Source: Orlajensenia leifsoniae (GTDB taxonomy: Bacteria; Actinomycetota; Actinomycetes; Actinomycetales; Microbacteriaceae). Taken from it: 64,000 nt of DNA. The stretch covers positions 186,001 to 250,000 of the forward strand of contig NZ_SPQZ01000003.1 of assembly GCF_004570845.1 (NCBI RefSeq), given 5' to 3'. The notes under the pieces are model-generated. The model worked only from the letters and a program-made list of their open reading frames with translations, was not told the origin of the DNA and searched no databases. Positions 23,154-31,863 of the stretch are shown piece after piece. The translations under genes were made by a program, and so were the position numbers. Positions within the stretch are counted from its first letter, which is position 1. Each line of letters opens with the position of its first letter.

Positions 23154-25874
23154 CTAGCGGCGACCGCAGTTCAGGGCCGCGTAGCCGGGCGTGTACGTCG
23201 AGTACGAGCCCGCGCCGTTCACCCAGGTGTACCCGGCAACCGTCGCCGTCCCCTTGGGCACGGACTTCGCACCGGTCGGGAACAGCTTGTACACGGCCTT
23301 GCCGAAGCCCACGCCGGTGAACTTCGCGTCCGCCCACTGCGTGGTCAGACGGATGTCGGCCTTGGCCTTGCCGATGTTGAGGGCGTAGACCGCCACCGAC
23401 ACCTTGCCGTTGATGCACAGCGAGGCTGCGGCGACAGCGAGCGGCACCTTGCCGGCGACCTTGGCCGGCACCGACAGCGATCCGTCCGTCGACCTGTTGC
23501 CTGCGGCATCCGTCGCCCGATACCCGAAGGTGGTGGCGGCGTCGCCCACGGCCACGGGAGCCGTGTAGGCCTGCCAGGCGCCGCTGCCGAGGCGGTACTC
23601 GATTCCCGAGACGCCCGATCCGGTGCCGTCTGCCGCTGTGACGGATGCCTTCCGCGACGTCGCGTCGAACGCGACGGTGGCGACCGGAGCCACCCCGTCG
23701 ACCTTGCCGCTCCACGTGGCCACGGCCGAGACGTTGTTCGAGCCATCCGTCGCCCGAGCCTGCACCGAGTGCGTGCCCTCGGCGAGAGCGATCGGCCCGG
23801 TGACCGGGGTCCAGCCGGCTCCGTCGACGTTCGCCTCGAGGGTGAGCGGCGTGAAGTCGTCGCTTCCCGTCACCGTGAGCGACACCCCGCTGCGGTACCA
23901 GCCGTTCGACCCGTCTGGCGCGGCAGGAGCCGCGGTGATGGCCACCGTCGGAGCCTGCGTGTCGGCCGGCGGATAGGACAGCAAGCCGGGAGAGGCGAAG
24001 CTCCCGACGGCTGGCAGACCGGTGTCGTTGATGATGTGGTTGATGCCGCCCGAACCGTTGAGGAACACGCTCACCATGTTGGTGAACCGCACCCCCGCGG
24101 ACTTCGGCGCCTGGATTCCGCTCTCGACGCGGATGTCGACGTTCTGGTTGAAGAACGAGTAGATGCCGAGTCCGGATGCCGAGTGCGAGGTCACTCCCGG
24201 TGCCACCAGGTACGAGGCGTAGCCGAGGCGGTCGCCGTCAGTCCAGGCAGCCTGGCTCGGCGGGTCGTACGGGAGCTCGCTCTGGTAGAAGAGCGTGGTC
24301 CCGCCGTTGCCGTTCCACACGGTCTGGGCCTTCTGGTAGTGCTCGACGAACAGGCCGAGCGCCGTGACGTCATCACCGTTCACGACGACTCCGTGGTCTC
24401 CGGTGTTCGAGTCCCAGGCCACGCCGTCGCCGTGATCGGCGCGCCAGGCCCAGATGTGGTCGAGCAGCACGTCGTCGCTGTTCACCTCGATGCTCGTCGT
24501 CGCCCGACCCACGTGGGCGCCGCCGACGCGCACGAACACGTCGCTGAGCGTGGTCGGGTCTGCGGGGTCGCTGGCTGAGGCATCCGTCGGCCCGACCTTG
24601 ACGAGCACCGGAGAGTTGACCTCGCCGGCGTCGACGGTGAGGCCGGCGACCTTCACGCCGGTGACGTCGGCGATGTCGATCGCCGCGTTGCCGTTCGTCG
24701 GCACGAGGGTGGCGAGTCCGAGGCCGAGCACGACGGTGTCGGCACGGGTCACGGTGATCGCCTCGCTCAGGGTGTAGACGCCGGGCGTCACGAGGAGGTT
24801 CTTGCCCTCGGCGAGCGCCGCATTGATCTGCGCTGCGGTGTCACCGGTCTTGGCGATGTAGAAGTCGGCGATGGAGAGAGCGTCGCCGGATGCCGCATCC
24901 GTCGACCAGTCGACGCCCGAGCTGTTCGTCTTCGCCTTCGGCACGAAGACCTTGTACTCGTCGCCGTCGAGGTAGAGGAACGGTGACTCACGGGTGACCG
25001 GGGTCTCGGCGACGGTCGTGTACAACGGAGTCGCTGCATCGCCCTCGCCCGCGGGAGTCGCGGCGTGCGCGCCCTCGACGCCGACGGAGGTGACGTTCCA
25101 GACGCCGCCCTCCCACGTGCCGACGCTGCTGTCACGGGTGAACCACTGCTGCTGGGATCCGTTGACGACCGTTCCCGACACCGCGGAATTGGCCATGTAG
25201 CCGCCGCTCGCGTACTCGCCGACCCGGCCGAACAGGGTGAGGGACCCCTCGATGTTCATGCGGCGGAGTGGTGCGGCCTGCGAGACGGCCCACCGCATCT
25301 GGTGCGGATCGGTCACCCCGCTCGGGAAGGGACGTTCGGCATCCACGCCGAGGGGCCTCTGGATGGGGTTGATGCTCATGTTCGAGAGCGATCGCCAGAA
25401 GCGCGTGAGGGATCCGGGCGACTGGCAGTCCCACGGGTTGGGCTCGCAGGCGCGCACGGGCTCGACGTGGAGGGCGCCATTGATGCGCACGTCCTCCGGC
25501 GACGCACCGAGCCCCGAGATCGACGTGTAGTAGCCCACCTCGGCGTTCACGATTCCTGTCGCGGTGGCGGGGTCGTTCTCCCCTGCCGCGCTGCCGTAGG
25601 TACCGGGCTTGAAGAAGGCGGCATGCCGGTTCGTGCTGAACTCGGCCTCGTTCGCGAACGACGCCAGGGTGGCGTTGATCTCGTCGACCGGCGTGCTCGG
25701 GTCGAAGATCGTGACGTTCGGCCCGAAGTCGGGATTCGTGGGGTCGGCGTAGGCGGGCGTGGCGACGACGGCACCGCCGGCGACGAGCGCGAAGACCGTC
25801 GCGCCGAGGCCGAGCGCTCGCAACGGGCGACGCTGGGATGGCGCTCCCTGCGCTGCAGGGGATGGGACTCTCAC
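23154..25874 (-). CDS. Secreted right-handed beta-helix protein with Ig-like C-terminal repeats
   Basis: A 906-residue exported protein. The N-terminus has basic residues, a hydrophobic run (LGATVFALVAGGAVVATPA) and an AYA signal peptidase I site. Residues about 45-600 carry features of a pectate-lyase/GH55-like beta-helix: repeated short turns such as VVLGLGLATLVPTNGNAAID and VLLDHIWAWRADHGDGVAW. The C-terminus has two Ig-like/OmpL47-type repeats (GWYRSGVSLTVTGSDDFTPL and GIEYRLGSGAWQAYTAPVAV) and a final domain with two Cys (LCINGKVSVAVYALN, AALNCGRR). Similar actinobacterial proteins carry misleading names such as adenylyl cyclase. GTG 25874 has AAAGGAG 9 nt upstream. No sortase or membrane anchor is visible, so it is probably released. 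A polysaccharide-directed role is likely but unproven. Confidence 0.78.
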   Translation of the reverse strand: MRVPSPAAQGAPSQRRPLRALGLGATVFALVAGGAVVATPAYADPTNPDFGPNVTIFDPSTPVDEINATLASFANEAEFSTNRHAAFFKPGTYGSAAGENDPATATGIVNAEVGYYTSISGLGASPEDVRINGALHVEPVRACEPNPWDCQSPGSLTRFWRSLSNMSINPIQRPLGVDAERPFPSGVTDPHQMRWAVSQAAPLRRMNIEGSLTLFGRVGEYASGGYMANSAVSGTVVNGSQQQWFTRDSSVGTWEGGVWNVTSVGVEGAHAATPAGEGDAATPLYTTVAETPVTRESPFLYLDGDEYKVFVPKAKTNSSGVDWSTDAASGDALSIADFYIAKTGDTAAQINAALAEGKNLLVTPGVYTLSEAITVTRADTVVLGLGLATLVPTNGNAAIDIADVTGVKVAGLTVDAGEVNSPVLVKVGPTDASASDPADPTTLSDVFVRVGGAHVGRATTSIEVNSDDVLLDHIWAWRADHGDGVAWDSNTGDHGVVVNGDDVTALGLFVEHYQKAQTVWNGNGGTTLFYQSELPYDPPSQAAWTDGDRLGYASYLVAPGVTSHSASGLGIYSFFNQNVDIRVESGIQAPKSAGVRFTNMVSVFLNGSGGINHIINDTGLPAVGSFASPGLLSYPPADTQAPTVAITAAPAAPDGSNGWYRSGVSLTVTGSDDFTPLTLEANVDGAGWTPVTGPIALAEGTHSVQARATDGSNNVSAVATWSGKVDGVAPVATVAFDATSRKASVTAADGTGSGVSGIEYRLGSGAWQAYTAPVAVGDAATTFGYRATDAAGNRSTDGSLSVPAKVAGKVPLAVAAASLCINGKVSVAVYALNIGKAKADIRLTTQWADAKFTGVGFGKAVYKLFPTGAKSVPKGTATVAGYTWVNGAGSYSTYTPGYAALNCGRR

Positions 25875-25998
25875 GGGGACGTTCTCCTTTGAACTGGGCC
25901 CATGCGCCGAACGACTCTGGCGACTGCGCTGTGCCGGATCTCGTGGAACGTCATCCCCACCCGAATGGGGGATGACGTGGTCAATGTAGCAGAAACAC

Positions 25999-26016
25999 TT
26001 ACTGACCGGTAAGTAA
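25999..26016. promoter_or_regulatory. Palindromic operator candidate TTACTGACCGGTAAGTAA
   Basis: An 18-bp near-perfect palindrome (one mismatched pair) in the 217-nt divergent gap between the beta-helix gene and the oxidoreductase gene. It shares CGGTAAGTAA with the site at 28232-28250, next to an HxlR regulator gene. Confidence 0.6.
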
Positions 26017-26079
26017 TTCTTTGGGACGCAGCGCATGCGGGGCTGCAGCTGGGCCGACACAGCCCGTCGACCGGTCGCA

Positions 26080-26085
26080 TAGGGT
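26080..26085 (+). promoter_or_regulatory. -10 box of leaderless oxidoreductase promoter
   Basis: TAGGGT followed by 6 nt and ATG 26092; no Shine-Dalgarno sequence. Confidence 0.5.
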
Positions 26086-26091
26086 CGATCC

Positions 26092-27690
26092 ATGAGCTCC
26101 GACGCCGCAGCCAGCGCTGCCAATGACGCCTCCCACGACATCGTCATCATCGGAGGCGGCCACAACGGCCTCGTCGCCGCGGCGTACCTCGCGCAGGCCG
26201 GGCGCAGCGTGCTCGTGCTCGAGCGCGACGACCACGTGGGCGGCGCCGCCATCTCGGCACAGGCGTTCGCCGGCATCGATGCGCGTCTCTCGCGCTACTC
26301 CTACCTGGTGAGCCTGCTCCCGGCGCGCATCATCGAGGAACTCGGCCTCGACATCGGCCTGGTGCGCCGCCGCTTCTCGTCGTACACGCCCGACCCGCGG
26401 CATCCGGAGCGTGGACTGCTCGTGGACAACGCCGATGCCGCCGCCACGCGCGCCTCGTTCGCGGCCATCGGAGCCGAGGCCGACGCAGATGCGTGGAACG
26501 CGTTCTACGCCGACACGGCTGCGGTCGCGCGAGCCCTCTTCCCGACGGTGCTCGAACCGTTGCCGACCCGGTCCGAGGCGCGCCGCCTCGTCGATGACGC
26601 AGTGTGGAAGCAGATCTTCGAGCGGCCCCTCGACGAGGCGATCAGCGCCAGGTTCAGCGACGACCTCGTGCGTGGAGTCGTCGCGACCGACGGCCTCATC
26701 GGCACCTTCACCGCGCTCGACGACGCATCGCTCGATGCGAACCGCTGCTTCCTGTACCACGTGATCGGCAACGGAACCGGCGACTGGGACGTGCCGATCG
26801 GCGGCATGGGTGCCGTCAGCGGTGAGCTCGAGCGGGCTGCACGGGCGGCCGGAGCGCGCATCGTGACCGGCGCCGAGGTGACGGCGGTCTCGCCCGATGG
26901 CCGCGTCAGGTACTCGTTCGACGGCGCCGATCACGAGGTGGGCGGCGAGAGCCTGCTCGTCAACGTGGCGCCGGTGGTGCTGCAGCGCCTGCTCGGGGAG
27001 TCGACCGCCGAGTTGCCCGCTCCCGGGGGGGCGCAGGTGAAGGTCAACCTGCTGCTCAGCCGGCTGCCGCGGCTGCGCGACGCGACCGTCTCCGCGGAGG
27101 CAGCGTTCGGCGGCACCTTCCACATCAACGAGCTCTACACGCAGCTCGGCGACGCCTACGAGGCTGCCGCCGGCGGCGGCATCCCGCAGCCGCTGCCGTG
27201 CGAGATCTACTGCCACTCGCTGAGCGATCCGTCGATCCTGTCACCCGAGCTCGCGGCATCCGGAGCCCACACCCTCACGGTCTTCGGGCTGCACGTTCCG
27301 CATCGCCTGGTCACGGAGGAGAACAACGACGAGCTGCGGGCACGGCTGCAGGATGCCGTGCTGGCATCACTGAACTCGGTGCTCGCCGAGCCCATCGAAG
27401 ACGTGATCATGACGGATGCCGAAGGCCGGCCGTGCATCGAGACCAAGACCACGCTCGACATCGAGCGAGCGGTGAACATGCCCGGCGGCAACATCTTCCA
27501 CGGGCCGCTGTCGTGGCCGTTCCTTGAGGACGACGACCCGCGGGGCACCGTCGCGGAGCGCTGGGGTGTGGCCACGGCCCACCCGCGCATCCTGCTGTGC
27601 GGATCGGGCGCCCGCCGCGGCGGCGCCGTCAGCGGCATCGGCGGGCACAACGCCGCGATGGCGGTGCTGGAGGATCTCCACGCTCGCTGA
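26092..27690 (+). CDS. FAD/NAD-dependent oxidoreductase, phytoene-desaturase/PYROXD2-like
   Basis: A 532-residue flavoprotein with the N-terminal dinucleotide-binding motif DIVIIGGGHNGLVAAAYLAQ and the second family block VLERDDHVGGAAIS. The C-terminal FAD-contact region LLCGSGARRGGAVSGIGGHN is complete. The group comprises carotenoid desaturase relatives and PYROXD2-like proteins; no crtB or other carotenoid gene is nearby, so a role in carotenoid synthesis is not supported. Soluble, no signal peptide. Transcribed away from the secreted beta-helix gene. Substrate unknown. Confidence 0.82.
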   Translation: MSSDAAASAANDASHDIVIIGGGHNGLVAAAYLAQAGRSVLVLERDDHVGGAAISAQAFAGIDARLSRYSYLVSLLPARIIEELGLDIGLVRRRFSSYTPDPRHPERGLLVDNADAAATRASFAAIGAEADADAWNAFYADTAAVARALFPTVLEPLPTRSEARRLVDDAVWKQIFERPLDEAISARFSDDLVRGVVATDGLIGTFTALDDASLDANRCFLYHVIGNGTGDWDVPIGGMGAVSGELERAARAAGARIVTGAEVTAVSPDGRVRYSFDGADHEVGGESLLVNVAPVVLQRLLGESTAELPAPGGAQVKVNLLLSRLPRLRDATVSAEAAFGGTFHINELYTQLGDAYEAAAGGGIPQPLPCEIYCHSLSDPSILSPELAASGAHTLTVFGLHVPHRLVTEENNDELRARLQDAVLASLNSVLAEPIEDVIMTDAEGRPCIETKTTLDIERAVNMPGGNIFHGPLSWPFLEDDDPRGTVAERWGVATAHPRILLCGSGARRGGAVSGIGGHNAAMAVLEDLHAR

Positions 27691-27775
27691 GGGCCGAGCG
27701 AAGCGGCCGCCCGAAGCGCAGTCACCCGCCCGCAGAGACACGGGAGCGAAGCGAGCGCGTTGAAGCGCAGCCGCC
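27684..27775. repeat. Intergenic repeat cluster at a convergent junction
   Basis: Holds CTGAGGGCCGAGCGAAGCGG, CCGCCCGAAGCG and GAGACACGGGAGCGAAGCG. The block 27735-27767 is almost identical to 16354-16386. It extends over the end of the oxidoreductase gene. Confidence 0.6.
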
Positions 27776-27813
27776 GCCCCTGCACCGTCGGCTCTCGGGC
27801 TCGGGCGTCGAGA

Positions 27814-28185
27814 TCAGTTCGCGAGCACCACGACCCACCCGATGCCGACGGCGAGAGACAGGCCGGCGAGCACCCATACCGGCGCGGACTCCCGGCCCTC
27901 ACCACGGCGCAGGTGCACGAAGAACGCGGCGACCATCGTGATGAACAGCGCGAACGCCGCGAGCGGCGTGAGCCAGGGCAGGATGCCCGTCGCCATGGGC
28001 AGGACGAGGCCGATGCCGCCGAGTACCTCGAGGATGCCGATGGTCTTCACCTGGCCGTCGCTGAAGTCCTCGACGTAGGCCATCCGCGGCTGCAGCGACG
28101 CACGGGAGCGTGTTGCCTTCGTGGCACCGGCGGCGACGAACAGGAGGGCGAGCAGACCGGTGACGATCCAGAGGACGATGATCAT
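27814..28185 (-). CDS. DoxX-family membrane protein
   Basis: A 123-residue protein with four predicted transmembrane helices (for example MIIVLWIVTGLLALLFVAAG and LTPLAAFALFITMVAAFFVH) and the DoxX core VKTIGILEVLGGIGLVLP. DoxX-like proteins are small inner-membrane proteins often linked to thiol or quinone redox stress; no reaction is established. ATG 28185 is chosen because it gives the family start directly at the first helix. It is divergent from an HxlR regulator, a common pairing for redox or aldehyde-responsive control. Confidence 0.85.
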   Translation of the reverse strand: MIIVLWIVTGLLALLFVAAGATKATRSRASLQPRMAYVEDFSDGQVKTIGILEVLGGIGLVLPMATGILPWLTPLAAFALFITMVAAFFVHLRRGEGRESAPVWVLAGLSLAVGIGWVVVLAN

Positions 28186-28231
28186 GGCGATACGACTTTC
28201 TGTGGGAGGAGGGCAGCGTGTGCTGCCAATG

Positions 28232-28250
28232 GTTACAATCGGTAAGTAAC
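28232..28250. promoter_or_regulatory. Candidate HxlR operator GTTACAATCGGTAAGTAAC
   Basis: GTTAC and GTAAC form the ends of a 19-bp inverted repeat, halfway between the divergent DoxX and HxlR genes. HxlR proteins bind short palindromes overlapping such promoters. Part of the sequence recurs at 25999-26016. Confidence 0.55.
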
Positions 28251-28322
28251 GCACTGGCGATGACTTTTATACCCGACGGTCGCCCGGCACTTCTCCGTGC
28301 GTCACGCACACCGCTGTAAGAA

Positions 28323-28736
28323 ATGGAGGCCTCCGTGGCCGCATCGCCGGCAGCCTCGGCCGTTCTCGAGGACAAGGGACCATGCAGCGCCGGTCACCAC
28401 GGCAGCGACATGATCCGCGACGTGCTCTCGCGCGTCGGAGACAAGTGGAGCCTGCTCATCATCGGCAGCCTCCGGGACGGCCCGCTGCGCTTCACGGTGC
28501 TGCAGCGCAACATCGCGGGCATCTCGCACCGGATGCTGACCCACACGCTGCGCAACCTCGAACGCGACGGCCTCGTCTCCCGCACCAGCTACCCCGAGAT
28601 CCCGCCGCGTGTCGAGTACGAGGCCACCGAGCTCGGCCGTACGCTCTTCGAGCCCGTGCTCGGACTCGTCAACTGGGCGGCGGACCACCACGACGACATC
28701 CTCGCGAGCCGGGAGGCCTACGATGACCGCGACTGA
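28323..28736 (+). CDS. HxlR-family winged-helix regulator
   Basis: A 137-residue regulator. The HxlR core is typical: MIRDVLSRVGDKWSLLIIGS, then GPLRFTVLQRNIAGISHRML, THTLRNLERDGLV and PRVEYEATELGRTL. Cys21 near the N-terminus (DKGPCSAGHHG) precedes the DNA-binding domain at the place where thiol-sensing HxlR members have their redox Cys; that use is inferred. It overlaps the next gene by 14 nt, indicating an operon, and is divergent from DoxX, its probable target. Confidence 0.87.
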   Translation: MEASVAASPAASAVLEDKGPCSAGHHGSDMIRDVLSRVGDKWSLLIIGSLRDGPLRFTVLQRNIAGISHRMLTHTLRNLERDGLVSRTSYPEIPPRVEYEATELGRTLFEPVLGLVNWAADHHDDILASREAYDDRD

Positions 28737-29514
28737 AGCTCCAGCATCCGCCACCCCCTCAGCGAAGGTGCGCGGCGAGGGCGGCACCGGTCTCGGCCAC
28801 CGCCTGCGGGTGATCGCCGGCTGGATCGTGGGCGTGCTGCTGCTGATCGTGGTGCTGTTCGCGGTCTACACGCAGATCGTCATGCAGGGCGAGCGTCCCT
28901 ACGCCATCGATGCGTGGAGCGACGACGGTGTGAGCATCACCTCGACAGACCAGTCCATCGTGATGACCCCGACGGGCGAGGCGAACGGCGACGGCCTCGT
29001 GTTCATCCCCGGCGCCAAGGTCGACCCTTACGCCTACATGAACAAGCTCTCCGGCATCGTGGCCGACGGCACGACAGTCGTGATCACCAAGCCCACGCTC
29101 AACCTGGCGTTCTTCGACACCCGCCCACTGTCGGCCTTCACGGCCGATGCCCCCGACGTCTCGACCTGGTACGTGGGAGGACACTCCCTCGGAGGGGTGC
29201 GTGCGTGCATGCTGGCCGACGACCCCGACGTGAGCGGCGTCATCCTGTTCGGCAGCTACTGCGCCAACGATCTCTCGCAGACGTCGCTGTCCGTGTTGAG
29301 CCTCGGCAGCCAGTACGACGGGCTCTCCACCCCCGAGAAGATCGCGGATGCCGCTCCGATGCTCCCGGCGGATGCGACCTTCGTGCAGATCGACGGCGCC
29401 AACCACGCCAGCTTCGGGGACTACGGCGTGCAGCCCGGAGACGGCGAGGCCACGGCGAGCTCCGACGAGGTGCGGGCCGAGATCACGGCGCAGGTCGGCG
29501 CGTTCCTGGGCTGA
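28723..29514 (+). CDS. Membrane-anchored alpha/beta hydrolase
   Basis: A 263-residue protein with one N-terminal transmembrane helix (IAGWIVGVLLLIVVLFAVYT) and an extracytoplasmic alpha/beta-hydrolase domain. The nucleophile elbow is GGHSLGG, and the other catalytic residues probably include the His in IDGANHASFGDYG; this set is close to that of the alpha/beta-hydrolase family of PF12695. The ATG at 28723 lies inside the end of the HxlR gene (GGGAGG about 8 nt upstream), so translation is coupled. Substrate unknown. Confidence 0.83.
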   Translation: MTATEAPASATPSAKVRGEGGTGLGHRLRVIAGWIVGVLLLIVVLFAVYTQIVMQGERPYAIDAWSDDGVSITSTDQSIVMTPTGEANGDGLVFIPGAKVDPYAYMNKLSGIVADGTTVVITKPTLNLAFFDTRPLSAFTADAPDVSTWYVGGHSLGGVRACMLADDPDVSGVILFGSYCANDLSQTSLSVLSLGSQYDGLSTPEKIADAAPMLPADATFVQIDGANHASFGDYGVQPGDGEATASSDEVRAEITAQVGAFLG

Positions 29515-29680
29515 GGCTCCCCCGCTGGCAGAGGGACAGGCGCGCAGCGACTCCCCCTCCGCTGGCAGAGGGACAGGCGCGCAGCGACTGCCCCGAAGCC
29601 GAGGAGACGACCTTTCGCCGGAGTGCGCTTCGCGGCGCTCGCTTCGCTCCCGTCGCTCTGCGGGCGGGAGTGCGGTGGTC
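29515..29680. repeat. Repeat-rich convergent junction with 31-bp direct repeat
   Basis: A 31-bp unit starting CCGCTGGCAGAGGGACAGGC is present twice (29522-29552 and 29559-29589), followed by 29627-29668, a 42-nt block identical to 45576-45617. The region has no gene-like frame and separates two convergent genes. Confidence 0.75.
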
Positions 29681-30064
29681 CTAGAAGATGAAGAGCTGCC
29701 CCAGCACGACCGCGGCGATCACGAGGATCGCCACGATGGCTGCGACGATCGCGAGAGCGCGGCTCGAGAGCTTGGCGATGCCGAGTCCGACGAGGAACGG
29801 CAGGGCGACGAGCAGCAGGGTGACGATCCACCAGAACGCCTGGTAGCCGCCCACCGTCGCGTCCGACAGGCGTCCGGCGAAGAGCTGCTGGGTGTTCGGG
29901 TGCGTCGCGAAGGCGAGAGTCGCCGAGATCGGCACCGCCACGAAGACCAGCACGATGAGGCCGGCGAGCCAGGCCCATGCAGAGGAACGGTCGCTCTCGA
30001 GGAAGACGCCGCTGCCGGACTGGTGCGAATCGGCCTTGGCCGGGGTCTTGGACTTGCTGCTCAT
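29681..30064 (-). CDS. Small membrane protein of unknown function
   Basis: A 127-residue protein with three hydrophobic helices (WAWLAGLIVLVFVAVPISAT, FWWIVTLLLVALPFLVGLGI, IVAAIVAILVIAAVVLGQLF) after a hydrophilic, Lys/Ser-rich N-terminus. I do not recognise a domain. ATG 30064 is taken as start because a GTG at 30070 gains only two residues and no ribosome site is visible for either. It lies alone between a repeat block and a divergent SRPBCC gene. Confidence 0.65.
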   Translation of the reverse strand: MSSKSKTPAKADSHQSGSGVFLESDRSSAWAWLAGLIVLVFVAVPISATLAFATHPNTQQLFAGRLSDATVGGYQAFWWIVTLLLVALPFLVGLGIAKLSSRALAIVAAIVAILVIAAVVLGQLFIF

Positions 30065-30209
30065 GGGCACACTCTATGGCACGGCCGCTCGCCGCGTGGG
30101 GAGTGTTTCCTGCCGCGGCGCGACACCCGTGCATCCCCGTCACCACTACCCGCCCGGCGGCATCCGGCGTACGCTGAAAAACGCAGGCGATGTTGCCACG
30201 GAGGTATCC

Positions 30210-30710
30210 ATGTCAGTGCGACCAACAGGGCGTCTCGCCCACAGACCCGACGGCCTCTACCTTCTGATCGACAGGCTGTTCTCGGCCCCGATCGAAGACG
30301 TCTGGTACAGCCTCACCAACCCCACCTTCATGCAGAGGTGGATCGGCACGTACACCGGCAATCCGTCGACCGGCGCGGTGCGCTTCCTGATGTCGGCCGA
30401 GCCCGACGCGGAGTGGGAGTACACGACCATTCGCGAGTGCGATCCCCCGCACCGCTTCCTCGCCGAGGTCGGCACCGGCGACGACATGTGGCACGTCTTC
30501 TGCCATCTGCACGAGGCCGGCGGGCGCACCACCCTGACCCTGGGCCAGAGGATGCACGCCTCCTCGGATGCCGCGACGATGGGTCCCGGCTGGGATTACT
30601 ACCTCGACCGCCTCATCGCGGCGAGGGAGGATCGCCCCCTCCCGCAGTGGGAGCACTACTACCCGGCGCATTCCGAGTACTACCGCGACCTGGTGGTTCC
30701 CACGGCCTGA
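30210..30710 (+). CDS. SRPBCC (START/AHSA1-like) domain protein
   Basis: A 166-residue soluble protein. RLFSAPIEDVWYSLTNPTFM near the start is the usual first strand and helix of AHSA1-like SRPBCC proteins, and GRTTLTLGQRMH with the long final helix (WDYYLDRLIAAREDRPLP) completes the fold, which binds hydrophobic ligands in a deep pocket. The ligand is unknown. ATG 30210 has GGAGGT 4-9 nt upstream; the upstream open frame is not part of it. No operon partner is evident. Confidence 0.83.
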   Translation: MSVRPTGRLAHRPDGLYLLIDRLFSAPIEDVWYSLTNPTFMQRWIGTYTGNPSTGAVRFLMSAEPDAEWEYTTIRECDPPHRFLAEVGTGDDMWHVFCHLHEAGGRTTLTLGQRMHASSDAATMGPGWDYYLDRLIAAREDRPLPQWEHYYPAHSEYYRDLVVPTA

Positions 30711-30741
30711 GAAGATCGGACCTCCGGGGGCACCACGTCAC

Positions 30742-30747
30742 TATGCT
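30742..30747 (+). promoter_or_regulatory. -10 box of leaderless AI-2E-type permease promoter
   Basis: TATGCT followed by 6 nt and GTG 30754; no ribosome-binding site. Confidence 0.55.
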
Positions 30748-30753
30748 TGCGCC

Positions 30754-31851
30754 GTGACCAACCTGCAGCAGAAAGCCCGACGTGACAAGGTCGTCAAGAC
30801 CTCCACGAGCCTGATCGCGAACAAGCCGTTCCAGTGGGCCTTCGTCGCCACGCTCGGGGTGCTGCTGGCGCTCGGGCTGGCGGCAGCCGCATCGGCCGTG
30901 TCCAGCGTCATCTTCTCGGTGTTCGCCGCCGTGTTCGTCACACTCGGCCTCGACCCGCTGGTGCGCTGGTTCGAGAGGCGAGGCATGCGTCGCGGCGCCG
31001 CGATCGTCACCGTCATCATCCTGTTCGTGCTCGTGATCGTCGGTCTGCTCTGGCTCGTGCTGCCGCTCGTGATCGGCCAGGCCGCGCAGTTCGTCAAGGA
31101 CGCACCGTCGATGCTGGCAGATCTGCAGAAGCAGCAGTGGTTCGTCGACGCGTCGAACGGTTCCGGCGGGGTTCTCAGCACCGTGTACACGTGGATCACC
31201 GGCCTCATCGCCGACCCGACGTTCTGGACCGCTGTCGGCGGCGGCGCACTCAAGTTCGGCGTCGCACTGGCCAGTGGGATCTCGAGCGGCATCTTCATCT
31301 TCATCCTCACCATCTACTTCACCGCGACCCTCGACTTCTCCAAGAACGCGGTCTACTCCCTCGTCTCGGCGTCGCACCGGACGCGTGTGGTCGACTACGC
31401 CGAGCGCATCATGGGCAATGTCGGTCGCTACCTCAGCGGCATGGTGGTGCTCGCCTTCCTCAACGCCACCTTCAGCCTGATCCTGCTGAGCCTGGTCGGC
31501 GTGCCGTTCGCCCTGGTCATCTCGGTCGCCGCCTTCTTCATCACGCTGATCCCGCTGATCGGAACCGTCCTCACGACAGCCTTCATGACGGTGTTCTCGC
31601 TCTTCACCTCGCCCGTCGCGGCCCTCATCGTGCTCGTCGCGATGCTCATCTACATGCAGGTCGAGGCCTACATCCTCACGCCGCGGGTCATGAGCAAGGC
31701 CGTGCAGGTGCCCGGTTCCATCGTGCTGATCGCAGCCCTCGCCGGTGGCACCCTCGCGGGGCTCCCGGGCGCGCTCGTGGCCATCCCGGTGGCGGCCGGC
31801 ATCCTGCTGATCATCAAGGAAGTCGTCGTGCCCCGCAAGGCCCGCTCCTAG
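30754..31851 (+). CDS. AI-2E family transporter (YdiK/PerM type)
   Basis: A 365-residue membrane protein of the AI-2E transporter family with about eight helices. Typical features are the early helix pair (FVATLGVLLALGLAAAASAV; VFAAVFVTLGLDPLV), the signature region MVVLAFLNATFSLILLSLVG and the conserved end with Pro (LTPRVMSKAVQVPGSIVLIA). Members export diverse small molecules or ions; an autoinducer role should not be assumed. GTG start with a -10 box 6 nt upstream. Its stop is 12 nt from the stop of the convergent thioesterase gene. Confidence 0.87.
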   Translation: MTNLQQKARRDKVVKTSTSLIANKPFQWAFVATLGVLLALGLAAAASAVSSVIFSVFAAVFVTLGLDPLVRWFERRGMRRGAAIVTVIILFVLVIVGLLWLVLPLVIGQAAQFVKDAPSMLADLQKQQWFVDASNGSGGVLSTVYTWITGLIADPTFWTAVGGGALKFGVALASGISSGIFIFILTIYFTATLDFSKNAVYSLVSASHRTRVVDYAERIMGNVGRYLSGMVVLAFLNATFSLILLSLVGVPFALVISVAAFFITLIPLIGTVLTTAFMTVFSLFTSPVAALIVLVAMLIYMQVEAYILTPRVMSKAVQVPGSIVLIAALAGGTLAGLPGALVAIPVAAGILLIIKEVVVPRKARS

Positions 31852-31863
31852 CGGACCGCCCGC

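Noticed and set aside
24395-24425. tRNA-like TTCGAGTCC arm
   Set aside because: It lies inside the beta-helix gene and the other arms of a tRNA cloverleaf are missing.
26092-27690. Carotenoid biosynthesis gene
   Set aside because: The fold is desaturase-like but no crtB/crtE or other carotenoid gene adjoins, and the PYROXD2 group fits as well.
30754-31851. Quorum-sensing exporter
   Set aside because: AI-2E family members export varied substrates; no luxS or related gene is near.
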